A stretch of 14,120 nt of DNA, taken from NCBI GenBank assembly GCA_946530565.1, contig CAMNAE010000014.1, positions 1-14,120 of the forward strand, given 5' to 3'. Both the position numbers and the translations under genes were made by a program. The notes beneath the pieces were generated by a model. It was not told where the DNA came from. It did no database searches and saw only the letters and a program-made list of their open reading frames with translations. Shown piece by piece: positions 1 to 6,393 of the stretch. The stretch's first letter is position 1; every line of letters starts with the position of its first letter. The stretch comes from an uncultured Oscillibacter sp. GTDB lineage: Bacteria > Bacillota > Clostridia > Oscillospirales > Oscillospiraceae.

Positions 1-1
1 G

Positions 2-154
2 TATATGGTCTTTTCCGACGCGACGCTGCGTGAGATGGCGGCGCGCCTGCCGAAAACACGCGCGGAGCTTCTCGACGTCCCGGGTGTGGGCGCGCAGAAG
101 CTGAGGAAATACGGCCAGGCGTTTTTGGAGCGCATCGCCGAGCTGACGGAGTGA
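2..154 (+). CDS. recQ: ATP-dependent DNA helicase RecQ, C-terminal HRDC domain (partial)
   Basis: This is the last 50 codons of a gene that begins before the window. The peptide opens with YMVFSDATLREMAARLP, continues through LLDVPGVGAQKLRKYG and ends with LERIAELTE. That is the second half of an HRDC domain, the helical DNA-binding module at the C-terminus of RecQ 3'-5' helicases, which act in recombination repair and replication-fork restart. The 'VFSDATLREMA' and 'GVGxxKxxKYG' signatures are highly typical of RecQ. RNase D and some UvrD-like proteins also carry HRDC domains, but the close fit and the ending a few residues after the domain favour RecQ. The helicase core is outside the window. 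The 114 bases to the next gene show no convincing terminator, so read-through into cls is possible. Confidence 0.8.
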   Translation, partial: YMVFSDATLREMAARLPKTRAELLDVPGVGAQKLRKYGQAFLERIAELTE

Positions 155-268
155 GCCTGAACGCGCGGATCACGGATCAGGACCAGCATAAGGGCAATAC
201 CGCAAAAGACCCGGCTTTTCGCCGAAGAAGATCATGCGCGGTGCGTATTTGGAACAAAGGAGCAAAAC

Positions 269-1828
269 ATGAACACGAGCCAGACCCTTGAGAAAAAAGC
301 CGCTGTGAAAAACGGTGTCAGCCGCCTGATCTTTGCCGGCATCGCGATCGTGCTGGAGATCACGCTGATACTGCTGGTCGTCCTCCGGCTCAATGAGCAC
401 GCCGAGTGGATCGCGATCGGCACGCGCGTTTTGGGCGCGCTGCTCGTGCTCGGCATCTACAGCAAGGACCAGACCTCGTCGATCAAAATGACCTGGATCA
501 TATTGATCATGGCGCTGCCGATCCTCGGCGTGACGCTGTATCTCTTCATCGGCCTCGCCGGCTCCACGCGCAAAATGAGCCGGCGCTACGAGGAGATCGA
601 CCGCCGGCTGCTGCCGCTGCTGCCGAAACATAAGGCGGCCGCCGCGGCGCTTGCCGAAAAAAGCTCACACGCGGCGGGGATCGCGAACTATCTTTACAGG
701 AACTCCGGCTACCCGCTCTACCAAAACAGCGCGATCGAATACTACGACGACGCATCCGACGGCCTTGCGGCGCAGAAGGAGGCGCTCAAACGGGCGAAGA
801 AGTTCATCTTCATGGAGTACCACGCGATCGAGGACGCCGAGAGCTGGCACGGCCTGCAGGAGATCCTGGAGCAGAAGGCCCATGAGGGGCTGGACGTGCG
901 CGTCTTCTACGACGATATCGGCAGCATCGGCTTCATCAACACGGACTTTGTCAAAAGGCTCGAGGCCAGGGGCATCCGCTGCCGCGTGTTCAACCCCTTC
1001 GGGCCGGGGCTGAACCTCTTTTTGAATAACCGCGACCACCGCAAGATCACCGTGATCGACGGCACGGTCGGCTTCACCGGCGGGTATAACCTTGCCAACG
1101 AGTATTTTAACATCACGCACCCCTACGGACACTGGAAGGATACCGGCGTGAAGCTCAGCGGCGAGGCCGTCAGGAGCCTGACCGTCACGTTTTTGGAGAT
1201 GTGGAACGCCGTGAGCGAGGGCGACGCGGATGACCGCGATTTTTCCGCCTTCCTGCCGGACGTGCCCGCGCCGGAAAACGCCGATGGCTTTATCCAGCCC
1301 TATGCAGACAGCCCCATGGACGATGAGCATGTGGGCGAGGAGGTCTATATCTCCATGGCCGAGGGCGCGCGCAGCTATGTCTGGTACATCACGCCCTATC
1401 TGATCCTCACCGACGAGATGACCCACGCGCTCACGCTTGCCGCCAAGCGCGGTGTCGACGTGCGCGTCATCACCCCCGGAATTCCGGACAAGAAGATGAT
1501 CTACTCGATCACGCGCTCGTATTATCACGCGCTCGTGCGCAGCGGCGTGCGGATCTTTGAGTACACGCCGGGCTTCTGCCACTGCAAAATGAGCGTCTGC
1601 GACGACGAGATCGCGACCTGCGGCACGATCAACATGGACTACCGGAGCCTCTATCACCGCTTTGAAAACGGCTGCCTCTATGCCTGCACGACCGCCGTGG
1701 CCGATACGAAGCGGGACTTTGAGCAGACGATGGCGCAAAGCTGCGAGGTCACTGACGACTACCGCGCGCCCGGCGCGGGGCTCAGGCTCAAGCAGCTCAT
1801 TTTGAGATTGCTCGCGCCGCTGATGTGA
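269..1828 (+). CDS. cls: Cardiolipin synthase, phospholipase D family
   Basis: The 519-aa membrane enzyme should condense two phosphatidylglycerols, or PG with another phospholipid, into cardiolipin. Hydrophobic segments at about residues 19-41, 47-64 and 74-97 form the N-terminal membrane anchor. Two PLD catalytic HxKx4D motifs follow: H257/K259/D264 in 'DHRKITVIDG', followed by GFTGGYN, and H438/K440/D445 in 'CHCKMSVCDD', followed by GTINMDYRS. Length and layout are standard for Firmicute Cls. The second motif is unusual in having cysteines at 437, 439 and 444 around the catalytic His, where homologues usually have Ser/Ala/Val; the catalytic residues themselves are intact. ATG at 269 is preceded by AAGGAG at 257-262. 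Its neighbours recQ and popT lie on the same strand, and popT has its own promoter. Confidence 0.93.
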   Translation: MNTSQTLEKKAAVKNGVSRLIFAGIAIVLEITLILLVVLRLNEHAEWIAIGTRVLGALLVLGIYSKDQTSSIKMTWIILIMALPILGVTLYLFIGLAGSTRKMSRRYEEIDRRLLPLLPKHKAAAAALAEKSSHAAGIANYLYRNSGYPLYQNSAIEYYDDASDGLAAQKEALKRAKKFIFMEYHAIEDAESWHGLQEILEQKAHEGLDVRVFYDDIGSIGFINTDFVKRLEARGIRCRVFNPFGPGLNLFLNNRDHRKITVIDGTVGFTGGYNLANEYFNITHPYGHWKDTGVKLSGEAVRSLTVTFLEMWNAVSEGDADDRDFSAFLPDVPAPENADGFIQPYADSPMDDEHVGEEVYISMAEGARSYVWYITPYLILTDEMTHALTLAAKRGVDVRVITPGIPDKKMIYSITRSYYHALVRSGVRIFEYTPGFCHCKMSVCDDEIATCGTINMDYRSLYHRFENGCLYACTTAVADTKRDFEQTMAQSCEVTDDYRAPGAGLRLKQLILRLLAPLM

Positions 1829-1834
1829 GCGATC

Positions 1835-1848
1835 AAGAAAGCTTTCTT
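1835..1848. repeat. Short perfect palindrome after cls
   Basis: AAGAAAGCTTTCTT is a 14-base perfect palindrome starting 6 bases after the cls stop codon. It is AT-rich, has no loop and is followed by TACGAAAATTT rather than a clean T run. It could be a weak 3'-end hairpin for cls, but it is not a convincing intrinsic terminator. Confidence 0.3.
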
Positions 1849-1880
1849 TACGAAAATTTAACACAAATGAAAATTAGGCG

Positions 1881-1909
1881 TTCCTTTAGCGTCCGAACAG
1901 TGGTATAAT
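1881..1909 (+). promoter_or_regulatory. Promoter of the DUF368 gene (extended -10)
   Basis: A perfect TATAAT (1904-1909) is preceded by TG at 1901-1902, giving an extended -10. The -35 position 17 bases upstream is only TTCCTT (1881-1886), so the promoter would rely on the extended -10. Transcription would start near 1916, and the popT ribosome binding site AGAGGAGG lies at 1926-1933. Confidence 0.65.
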
Positions 1910-1942
1910 AGGTCAAAAGCACGAGAGAGGAGGAACGGCCGA

Positions 1943-2839
1943 ATGCTGAAGGTGTCTTTCAAGCAGTTCCGATACTTTTTCACCGGGCTGCTGCTCGGCG
2001 CGGCTGCGATCCTGCCCGGCGTCTCGGCCGGCGTGCTCTCGGTGGCGCTCGGCATCTACCAGCTGGTCATGGAATTCCTGGCCAACCCCTTAAGAAACCT
2101 CCCGCGCGACATCCGCTGGATCCTCCCGATCGGCATCGGCTGGGTGCTCGGCTTCTGGCTCTTCGCCAAGGGCGTCATTGCGGCGCTCGACTTTTCGGAG
2201 ACCGCGGCGGTCTGCTTCTTCGTGGGCCTGATCTTCGGCATGATCCCCTCGATCTTCCAGCGCGCCGGCAAGCACGGGCGCAGCAAAAAGGCCTATATGG
2301 TCATGGTGCTCTGCGGCCTGGCGGTGACGGGCCTTCTGCTGCTCGGCTCACAGCGCGTGCATGTGGTCGACCATATGGACTTTTTCTGGTACGCGATCTG
2401 CGGCATCATCATGGGCATCAGCGTCGTCGTGCCGGGCATCAGCTTTACGTCGTTTTTAATGGCACTGGGGCTCTACCGGCTGCTGATGCAGGATCTCGTC
2501 GACCTCGACCCGCAGCTCTTCTGGATCGCGCCCTTTACCCTCGGCACGATCCTGCTTCTGTCGCGCGCGGCGAACTGGCTCTTTTCACATTACGACTCCC
2601 TCGCCTGGCACGGGATCCTCGGCGCGGTCATCTTCTCGTCGGTGCGCGTGATCCCACGCTCGTATCACTCGGCAGGTGAGGTGGTCATGTCGCTGATCTG
2701 CTGCGCGGCGGGCATCGCGCTGGCGTGGTTTTTGGGCCGGCTCTCGGCCAAGTACGGCAAAGAAGAGCCGGATGAGATCGAAGAGGGCGACATGTTCGAC
2801 GAGATCGCCGATGAAGAAGAGGAGGCCTTTCCGCTATGA
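1943..2839 (+). CDS. popT: DUF368 polytopic membrane protein, PopT-type polyprenyl-phosphate transporter
   Basis: The 298-aa integral membrane protein has about eight hydrophobic segments. The N-terminus 'FFTGLLLGAAAILPGVSAGVL' and the internal 'ISVVVPGISFTSFLMALGLY' are the two PGVS/PGIS signature repeats of the DUF368 family. Members of this family (PopT) were identified as flippases that return undecaprenyl phosphate to the cytoplasmic face for reuse in peptidoglycan and wall-polymer synthesis; assignment here is by family. An acidic cytoplasmic-type tail (about residues 271-298, roughly half Asp/Glu) follows the last membrane segment. ATG at 1943 has AGAGGAGG nine bases upstream. The stop overlaps the next start as ATGA (2836-2839), implying translational coupling. 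Location after cls gives a lipid and envelope context. Confidence 0.87.
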   Translation: MLKVSFKQFRYFFTGLLLGAAAILPGVSAGVLSVALGIYQLVMEFLANPLRNLPRDIRWILPIGIGWVLGFWLFAKGVIAALDFSETAAVCFFVGLIFGMIPSIFQRAGKHGRSKKAYMVMVLCGLAVTGLLLLGSQRVHVVDHMDFFWYAICGIIMGISVVVPGISFTSFLMALGLYRLLMQDLVDLDPQLFWIAPFTLGTILLLSRAANWLFSHYDSLAWHGILGAVIFSSVRVIPRSYHSAGEVVMSLICCAAGIALAWFLGRLSAKYGKEEPDEIEEGDMFDEIADEEEEAFPL

Positions 2840-3321
2840 AACAGGAATTTCGCGCCATGCGGCGCTTCGGTCAGCAGCTCTCCGACGATGAGTGCCGCTC
2901 ACTTCTGACGACCGCCAAACGCGGCGTGCTCGCCGTCGCGGGTGAAAACGGCTACCCCTACGCGCTGCCGCTCGATTTTGTGTATGACCCGGAGAGCGAG
3001 ACGATCTACTTCCACTCCGCGATCGAGGGGCACAAGCTCGACGCGCTCAAAGCCGACCCGAAGGCCTCGTTCTGCGTGCTCTCCGACGGTGTTCAGGAAG
3101 AGGGCAGCTGGTGGTATCACTTTAAAAGCGTGATCGCCTTCGGCACCGTCACGATCTATACCGATATGGCCGATATGCTCCGGCCGCTCCGGCTGCTCGG
3201 CGGCAAGTACTTCCCGCCGAGCGAGGACATGGAGGCCGACATCGAGCGGAACCGGAACCGCGTGGCGGTGCTTGCGCTCAGGATCGACCACATGACCGGA
3301 AAACGCGTCCGGGAGAAATAA
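2836..3321 (+). CDS. Pyridoxamine 5'-phosphate oxidase-like flavin-binding protein (NimA/split-barrel type)
   Basis: The 161-aa protein has the order typical of NimA-like FMN-binding split-barrel proteins: 'MRRFGQQLSDDECRSLL', 'RGVLAVAGENGYPYALPLDFVYD', 'IYFHSAIEGHKLDALKADPKASFCV' and 'WWYHFKSVIAFGTVTI'. The family binds FMN, F420 or haem; many clostridial members are uncharacterised and some (Nim) reduce nitroimidazoles. Substrate cannot be told from the sequence. The HSAxxGHKLDALK stretch corresponds to the cofactor-phosphate binding region of the fold. The start overlaps the popT stop by four bases, and AGAGGAGG (2818-2825) sits ten bases upstream inside popT, so it is expected to be made with PopT from one message. 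Confidence 0.85.
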   Translation: MKQEFRAMRRFGQQLSDDECRSLLTTAKRGVLAVAGENGYPYALPLDFVYDPESETIYFHSAIEGHKLDALKADPKASFCVLSDGVQEEGSWWYHFKSVIAFGTVTIYTDMADMLRPLRLLGGKYFPPSEDMEADIERNRNRVAVLALRIDHMTGKRVREK

Positions 3322-3357
3322 AAAAGCGCACCGCTGAAGCTTCGGCGGTGCGCTTTT
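3322..3357. terminator. Bidirectional intrinsic terminator
   Basis: A perfect 13-base inverted repeat (3322-3334 and 3345-3357, core GCGCACCGC/GCGGTGCGC) starts right after the stop codon of the flavoprotein gene. The plus strand ends CTTTT, and the minus strand reads into T6ATTT. It serves the plus-strand popT operon and the convergent minus-strand degV. Confidence 0.88.
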
Positions 3358-3377
3358 GTCAGAGGAGGCAGGGACGC

Positions 3378-4253
3378 TTAGAAATCCGGCTGGGCGGAGA
3401 CGCCGATGCCGAGTGCCCCGGGGCCGGAGTGGCAGCAGACGCCAAGCGACAGGTAGTCGCTCAAAACGTCCATACCCGGGAAAGCGGCCTTGACCTCTTC
3501 GATCCAGGCGGCATTTTCCTCGGGGGTCGCGCTGGTCGCGGTCATCAGATAGAAGCGGCCGCTGTCATAGTTCTTTTTAAAGCGGGTGGCAAGGTCGTTC
3601 TTCACGGTCTCGATCATGAGCTTCTTGGCCGCGTTGATGCCGCGGCAGTTCTTCCACGCGCGCAGAACGCCGGTATCGAGCTTCAAAACCGGCTTGATGT
3701 TCAAAAGCGTGCCGACCGCGGCGGTGGCGCCGGAGATGCGCCCGCCGGCCTTTAAATACTGCAGCGTGTTCACGGCGAGGTAGATCACCTCGTCGTTTCT
3801 CGTCGCCTCGAGCGTATCGCGGATCTGCTCGGCCGTCCAGCCCTTTTCGATCATCTGGAGCGCGTCGAGGATCGTGCAGTGCATCGGCGTAGAGACGCGG
3901 CCGTTGTCGACCACGAGCACGCGCCCGGCGTATTTTTCCTCAGCCGCCAGGACCTTCGCCGTGTTCACCGAGCCGCTCAGACCGCTGCTGATGGGCATGT
4001 ACAGGATCTTTTCGTATTCTTCGAGCGCCTCATCCCAGATGCCGAAGAGCTCTTCGGGCGAGGCCTGGGAAGTGGAGAGCTTCGTCCCGGCGGCGAGCTC
4101 TTGGAAAAAGGTCTCGCGGGTCAGATCGACACCCTCGTGATAGCATTTGCCGTCGATATAAAAGGGCATGGGCAGCACGCGGATGCCGAGCTCTCGGGCG
4201 AGCTCCTGCGAGATGCTGGAGTGGGAGTCTGCAACGATGCCGATCTTTTTCAT
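3378..4253 (-). CDS. DegV family lipid-binding protein
   Basis: This is a DegV protein of 291 aa. The N-terminus 'KKIGIVADSHSSIS', then 'KLSTSQASPEELF', 'MPISSGLSGSVNTAK', 'VVDNGRVS' and 'LKAGGRISGATAAVG' are the family hallmarks. DegV proteins are cytosolic fatty-acid binders; the FakB members present acyl chains to the kinase FakA for phospholipid synthesis. No fakA is in view, so the exact role is open. The start is chosen by ribosome binding site spacing: AGGCGG (4261-4266) lies seven bases from the ATG at 4253 but only one base from the upstream in-frame ATG at 4259, which would add two residues. It is convergent with the flavoprotein gene and shares its terminator. Confidence 0.88.
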   Translation of the reverse strand: MKKIGIVADSHSSISQELARELGIRVLPMPFYIDGKCYHEGVDLTRETFFQELAAGTKLSTSQASPEELFGIWDEALEEYEKILYMPISSGLSGSVNTAKVLAAEEKYAGRVLVVDNGRVSTPMHCTILDALQMIEKGWTAEQIRDTLEATRNDEVIYLAVNTLQYLKAGGRISGATAAVGTLLNIKPVLKLDTGVLRAWKNCRGINAAKKLMIETVKNDLATRFKKNYDSGRFYLMTATSATPEENAAWIEEVKAAFPGMDVLSDYLSLGVCCHSGPGALGIGVSAQPDF

Positions 4254-4329
4254 AATCATACCGCCTGTTTCGTGGCCATATCAGGTGCAGGCCGTGTTTT
4301 ACGGTTTTCAAACCATATCATACAGTTCA

Positions 4330-4358
4330 AGTATAACCAATTTCCCGCAAAAGTGCAA
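4330..4358 (-). promoter_or_regulatory. Candidate degV promoter
   Basis: On the minus strand, TTGCAC (4358-4353), a 17-base spacer and TATACT (4335-4330) form a moderate sigma-A promoter. It would start transcription near 4323, about 70 bases before the degV start. Confidence 0.5.
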
Positions 4359-4446
4359 GGGGGCGAGAGGGCTTTTTGTATCTTTCGTCCTCTTTTTTGG
4401 GCGGAAAGGGGCGCTTCAGGGGCGCTCGAAAGGTGTGTTCGGACAC

Positions 4447-4473
4447 AAAAAACCGGGGAGCGAGGCTCCCCGG
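4447..4473 (-). terminator. Intrinsic terminator of the P-loop gene
   Basis: On the minus strand a 9-bp perfect GC-rich stem (arms 4473-4465 and 4461-4453, CCGGGGAGC type) with a 3-base loop is followed directly by six T (4452-4447). It ends the transcript 15 bases past the stop codon of the gene at 4489-4899. Confidence 0.88.
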
Positions 4474-4488
4474 AAGATGTGCGATCTA

Positions 4489-4899
4489 TTACAGATACTT
4501 CTTGATGCCCTCGGTAGCGGTGCTCTCGTCGGCGCTGATCGTAACGGTGAACTTCACGTTGTTGGCCTCGCCGAAGGCGTCCATCCAGTTCAGGAACTCT
4601 TCGGTCTCGTGGGTAACGCTCTTGCCCAGGGTCTTGAGAAGGTTGTCGATGAAGATGTGGGTAATGTCGTAGTTGCCGGCATGGAGTCCGGAGATAAAGC
4701 CCTTGTACAGGTCATAGCTCTGGAGGTGGTATTCCTGCGCGTCGATCAGACGAATGCTGTAGTGGATGTCGTAGGTCATGTTGCGGTTGGACTCGATGCA
4801 GACCACATTGCCGGGCTCGTCCTTCGCAGCGTTGTTGATGAGCTCGATGAGACGCTTGGTCTTGCCGGAGCCCTTGACGCCCATAATCACTCGAACCAT
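4489..4899 (-). CDS. Small P-loop NTPase of unknown function
   Basis: The protein is 136 aa. Its start 'VRVIMGVKGSGKTK' holds a Walker A motif (G7-T14), and 'YDITHIFIDNLL' gives a Walker-B-like strand ending in D85. Between them is 'GNVVCIESNRNMTYDIHYSIRLID'. I recognise this as a small conserved clostridial P-loop family sometimes labelled 'twitching motility protein PilT'. It is far too short for a PilT retraction ATPase and lacks its His and Asp boxes, so that label should not be trusted. The likely fold is a minimal RecA- or kinase-like ATP/GTP binder; partner and substrate are unknown. GGAG lies nine bases before the ATG. It stands alone with its own promoter and strong terminator, and lies between degV and the thi operon. 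Confidence 0.75.
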   Translation of the reverse strand: MVRVIMGVKGSGKTKRLIELINNAAKDEPGNVVCIESNRNMTYDIHYSIRLIDAQEYHLQSYDLYKGFISGLHAGNYDITHIFIDNLLKTLGKSVTHETEEFLNWMDAFGEANNVKFTVTISADESTATEGIKKYL

Positions 4900-4924
4900 A
4901 AGAAATCACTCCGTTCTTGAAAAT

Positions 4925-4954
4925 GAAGCTTCGCGGCAGCTCTGCCGCATCTTC
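4925..4954 (-). promoter_or_regulatory. Stem-loop at the 5' end of the P-loop gene message
   Basis: GCGGCA/TGCCGC arms (4933-4938, 4943-4948) with a four-base loop are flanked by outer GAAG/CTTC arms (4925-4928, 4951-4954). The structure sits right at the predicted transcript start and about 25 bases from the start codon. It may protect the 5' end or tune translation; it has no T run and so is not a terminator. Confidence 0.4.
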
Positions 4955-4961
4955 TATGGTT

Positions 4962-4990
4962 AGCATAGCATATCCCCGCGAAAAAAACAA
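4962..4990 (-). promoter_or_regulatory. Candidate promoter of the P-loop gene
   Basis: Minus strand: TTGTTT (4990-4985), a 17-base spacer and TATGCT (4967-4962). A second overlapping TATGCT lies at 4972-4967 but has no matching -35. It lies in the gap between thiF and this gene. Confidence 0.5.
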
Positions 4991-5029
4991 CGGGTTTTGA
5001 AAAAATATGCAAAGAGAAAGCCCTGCCGC

Positions 5030-5794
5030 TCACGGCGCGGCGCGCCGGGCGTTTGTGCACAGCGGACAGCAGGGGGCGGTAAGCGGAACGCTCCGGGAAC
5101 GCATCGTGAGCGTGTCGATCGAAAAGAGCGTGCCCGTTAAAAGAGAGCCAATGCCGAGCAGGTACTTGATGGCCTCCATCGCCTGCAGCGAGCCGATCAC
5201 CCCGGCCGCGGCACCGACGACGCCTTCTTCCTTTGCCGTGGGCACATCGCCCGGGGCGGGAGCGTCGCCGAAGACGCAGCGATAGCAGGGGCCCCTTCCG
5301 GGCACATAGGTCATGAGCTGGCCGCCGAAGCGGATGACGCCGCCGTGGCAGTAGGGCTTTTGCGCCTTGACGCAGGCATCGTTGATCAAGAACTTTGCCT
5401 CAAAGTTGTCGGTCGCCTCGATGATAAAATCATAGGGCGCGATCAAAGCGCCGATGTTCTCTTCGCTGACAAAGAGCCGGTGCGGGATCACGCGCACGTC
5501 CGGATCCAGGCTCCGGATGCGCGCGCACGCGGAGTCGACCTTGGCTCGGCCGAGGGAATCCGTCGCGTGGAGGATCTGGCGCTGCAGGTTCGAAAGCTCG
5601 ACGACGTCGCTGTCGGCGATGCCGAGCGTCCCGACGCCGGCGGCGGCGAGATAGAGCGCTGCGGGAGAGCCGAGCCCGCCGGCGCCGATGATGAGGACGC
5701 TGCTATTTTGGAGCTTCTCCTGCCCGGCCGCGCCGATCTCCGGGATCACGAGCTGCCGCGCAAAACGCGCGGAGCGCTCAGGGGAAAGGGCCAT
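5030..5794 (-). CDS. thiF: ThiF/MoeB/HesA-family ThiS adenylyltransferase
   Basis: The 254-aa E1-like enzyme should adenylate the C-terminal glycine of ThiS so it can be thiocarboxylated. The N-terminus 'RFARQLVIPEIGAAGQEKL' leads into the nucleotide-binding 'VLIIGAGGLGSPAALYLAAAGVG' (about residues 33-55), then 'DSDVVELSNLQRQILH', 'EATDNFEAKFLIND', and paired cysteines CYRC and CPLC that bind structural zinc. The segment before the conserved GVVG reads 'GDVPTAKEE': the cysteine present there in E. coli ThiF (C184) and many MoeB proteins is absent. Position as last gene of a thiS-thiG-thiH-tenI operon argues for ThiF over MoeB. AAGGAGG lies eight bases before the ATG. No strong terminator follows; a small GCCG/CGGC hairpin at the stop is followed by a T6 run only after a dozen or more bases. 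Confidence 0.88.
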   Translation of the reverse strand: MALSPERSARFARQLVIPEIGAAGQEKLQNSSVLIIGAGGLGSPAALYLAAAGVGTLGIADSDVVELSNLQRQILHATDSLGRAKVDSACARIRSLDPDVRVIPHRLFVSEENIGALIAPYDFIIEATDNFEAKFLINDACVKAQKPYCHGGVIRFGGQLMTYVPGRGPCYRCVFGDAPAPGDVPTAKEEGVVGAAAGVIGSLQAMEAIKYLLGIGSLLTGTLFSIDTLTMRSRSVPLTAPCCPLCTNARRAAP

Positions 5795-5816
5795 GGAAAA
5801 CGCCTCCTTACACCTT

Positions 5817-5842
5817 TTATACCTTCATATTATACCTTCATA
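5817..5842. repeat. Perfect 13-bp tandem duplication at the tenI stop
   Basis: The 13-base unit TTATACCTTCATA occurs twice without a gap (5817-5829, 5830-5842). On the coding strand the first copy met encodes the last residues of TenI (Met-Lys-Val-stop). The second repeats ATG-AAG-GTA-TAA one base out of phase, just before the thiF ribosome binding site. The junction also creates a perfect TATAAT on the minus strand (5834-5829). Confidence 0.9.
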
Positions 5843-6393
5843 AACCACGAGCGCATGCAGCCGCCCGCGGCGCCGCTGCCAAGGATCTCCGGCAGGCGCT
5901 CCGGCGTCACGCCGCCGATCGCCCAGACCGGGATGCGCACCGCCGCCGCGCACTCCCGCAGGAGCGAGAGCCCGCGCCCGGGGAGCCCCGGCTTGCAGTC
6001 GGTCTCATAGATATTGCCGAGGATCGCGCGCGCGGCGCCGAGCTGCTCGGCTTCCAGCACATCTGCAAGGCAGTGGCAGGAGACGCTCACCGCAAGACCT
6101 GACAAAGTATCCGCAGCCGCCCGGAGCCCGGGGAGAGAGAAGTGGACGCCGCAGGAAAGGGCGCGCGCGAGCTCCGGGCGGCTGTGAACGAACAAAGGGA
6201 CGGAAAAGCTGCGGCAAAGAGCCGCGGCCTCTTCGGCCAAGTCGACATAAGCCGCCTCCGGAAGATCCTTTTCGCGCAGGATCACGCTCTCGGGGCGGAG
6301 CGCACACACGCGCGCAAGTTGATTCATGAGCCCGGCGGGGCAGAGCGCCCGCTCGGTCACGGCGATCAGCCGGGAATAATCGGGCTCAGACAT
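5830..6393 (-). CDS. tenI: TenI-type thiazole tautomerase / ThiE-like protein
   Basis: The 187-aa TIM-barrel protein has an N-terminus 'RLIAVTERALC', 'SVILREKDLPEAAY', 'VSCHCLADVLEAEQLGA', 'YETDCKPGLPGRGLSLL' and 'IPVWAIGGVTPERL'. The ETDCK-GL-GRG signature is closest to Bacillus TenI, which tautomerises the ThiG product, rather than to true ThiE. Two oddities: the TenI catalytic His (H122 in B. subtilis, in 'GHVF') aligns with N127 in 'GNIYETD', and the usual C-terminal 'MSG' phosphate-binding stretch reads 'CMRSW'. The protein ends directly after that, without the final helix. The start at 6393 overlaps the thiH stop by eight bases; the same frame stays open upstream only inside thiH. It could be a TenI with altered chemistry, a degenerate copy, or a ThiE-like enzyme. 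Confidence 0.8.
   Translation of the reverse strand: MSEPDYSRLIAVTERALCPAGLMNQLARVCALRPESVILREKDLPEAAYVDLAEEAAALCRSFSVPLFVHSRPELARALSCGVHFSLPGLRAAADTLSGLAVSVSCHCLADVLEAEQLGAARAILGNIYETDCKPGLPGRGLSLLRECAAAVRIPVWAIGGVTPERLPEILGSGAAGGCMRSWFMKV

Noticed and set aside
842..860. TGGCAC...TGCA inside cls resembling a sigma-54 promoter
   Set aside because: Wrong spacing by a base, deep within coding sequence and followed by no start in a sensible position.
1835..1848. Intrinsic terminator after cls
   Set aside because: The palindrome is AT-rich without a loop and without a proper T run.
665..1864. Long minus-strand open frame (399 codons) under cls
   Set aside because: Antisense shadow of the HKD-motif gene, low-complexity composition, no recognisable domain.
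4489..4899. Twitching motility ATPase PilT
   Set aside because: Only a Walker A is shared; the protein is about a third of PilT length and has none of its Asp/His boxes.
4168..4920. Plus-strand open frame (250 codons) across the degV upstream region and the P-loop gene
   Set aside because: Runs antisense through a terminator, two promoters and a gene with clear Walker A; no family resemblance.
5829..5857. Internal promoter for thiF formed by the 13-bp duplication
   Set aside because: The TATAAT is perfect but the -35 position reads CATGCG, and no extended -10 is present.
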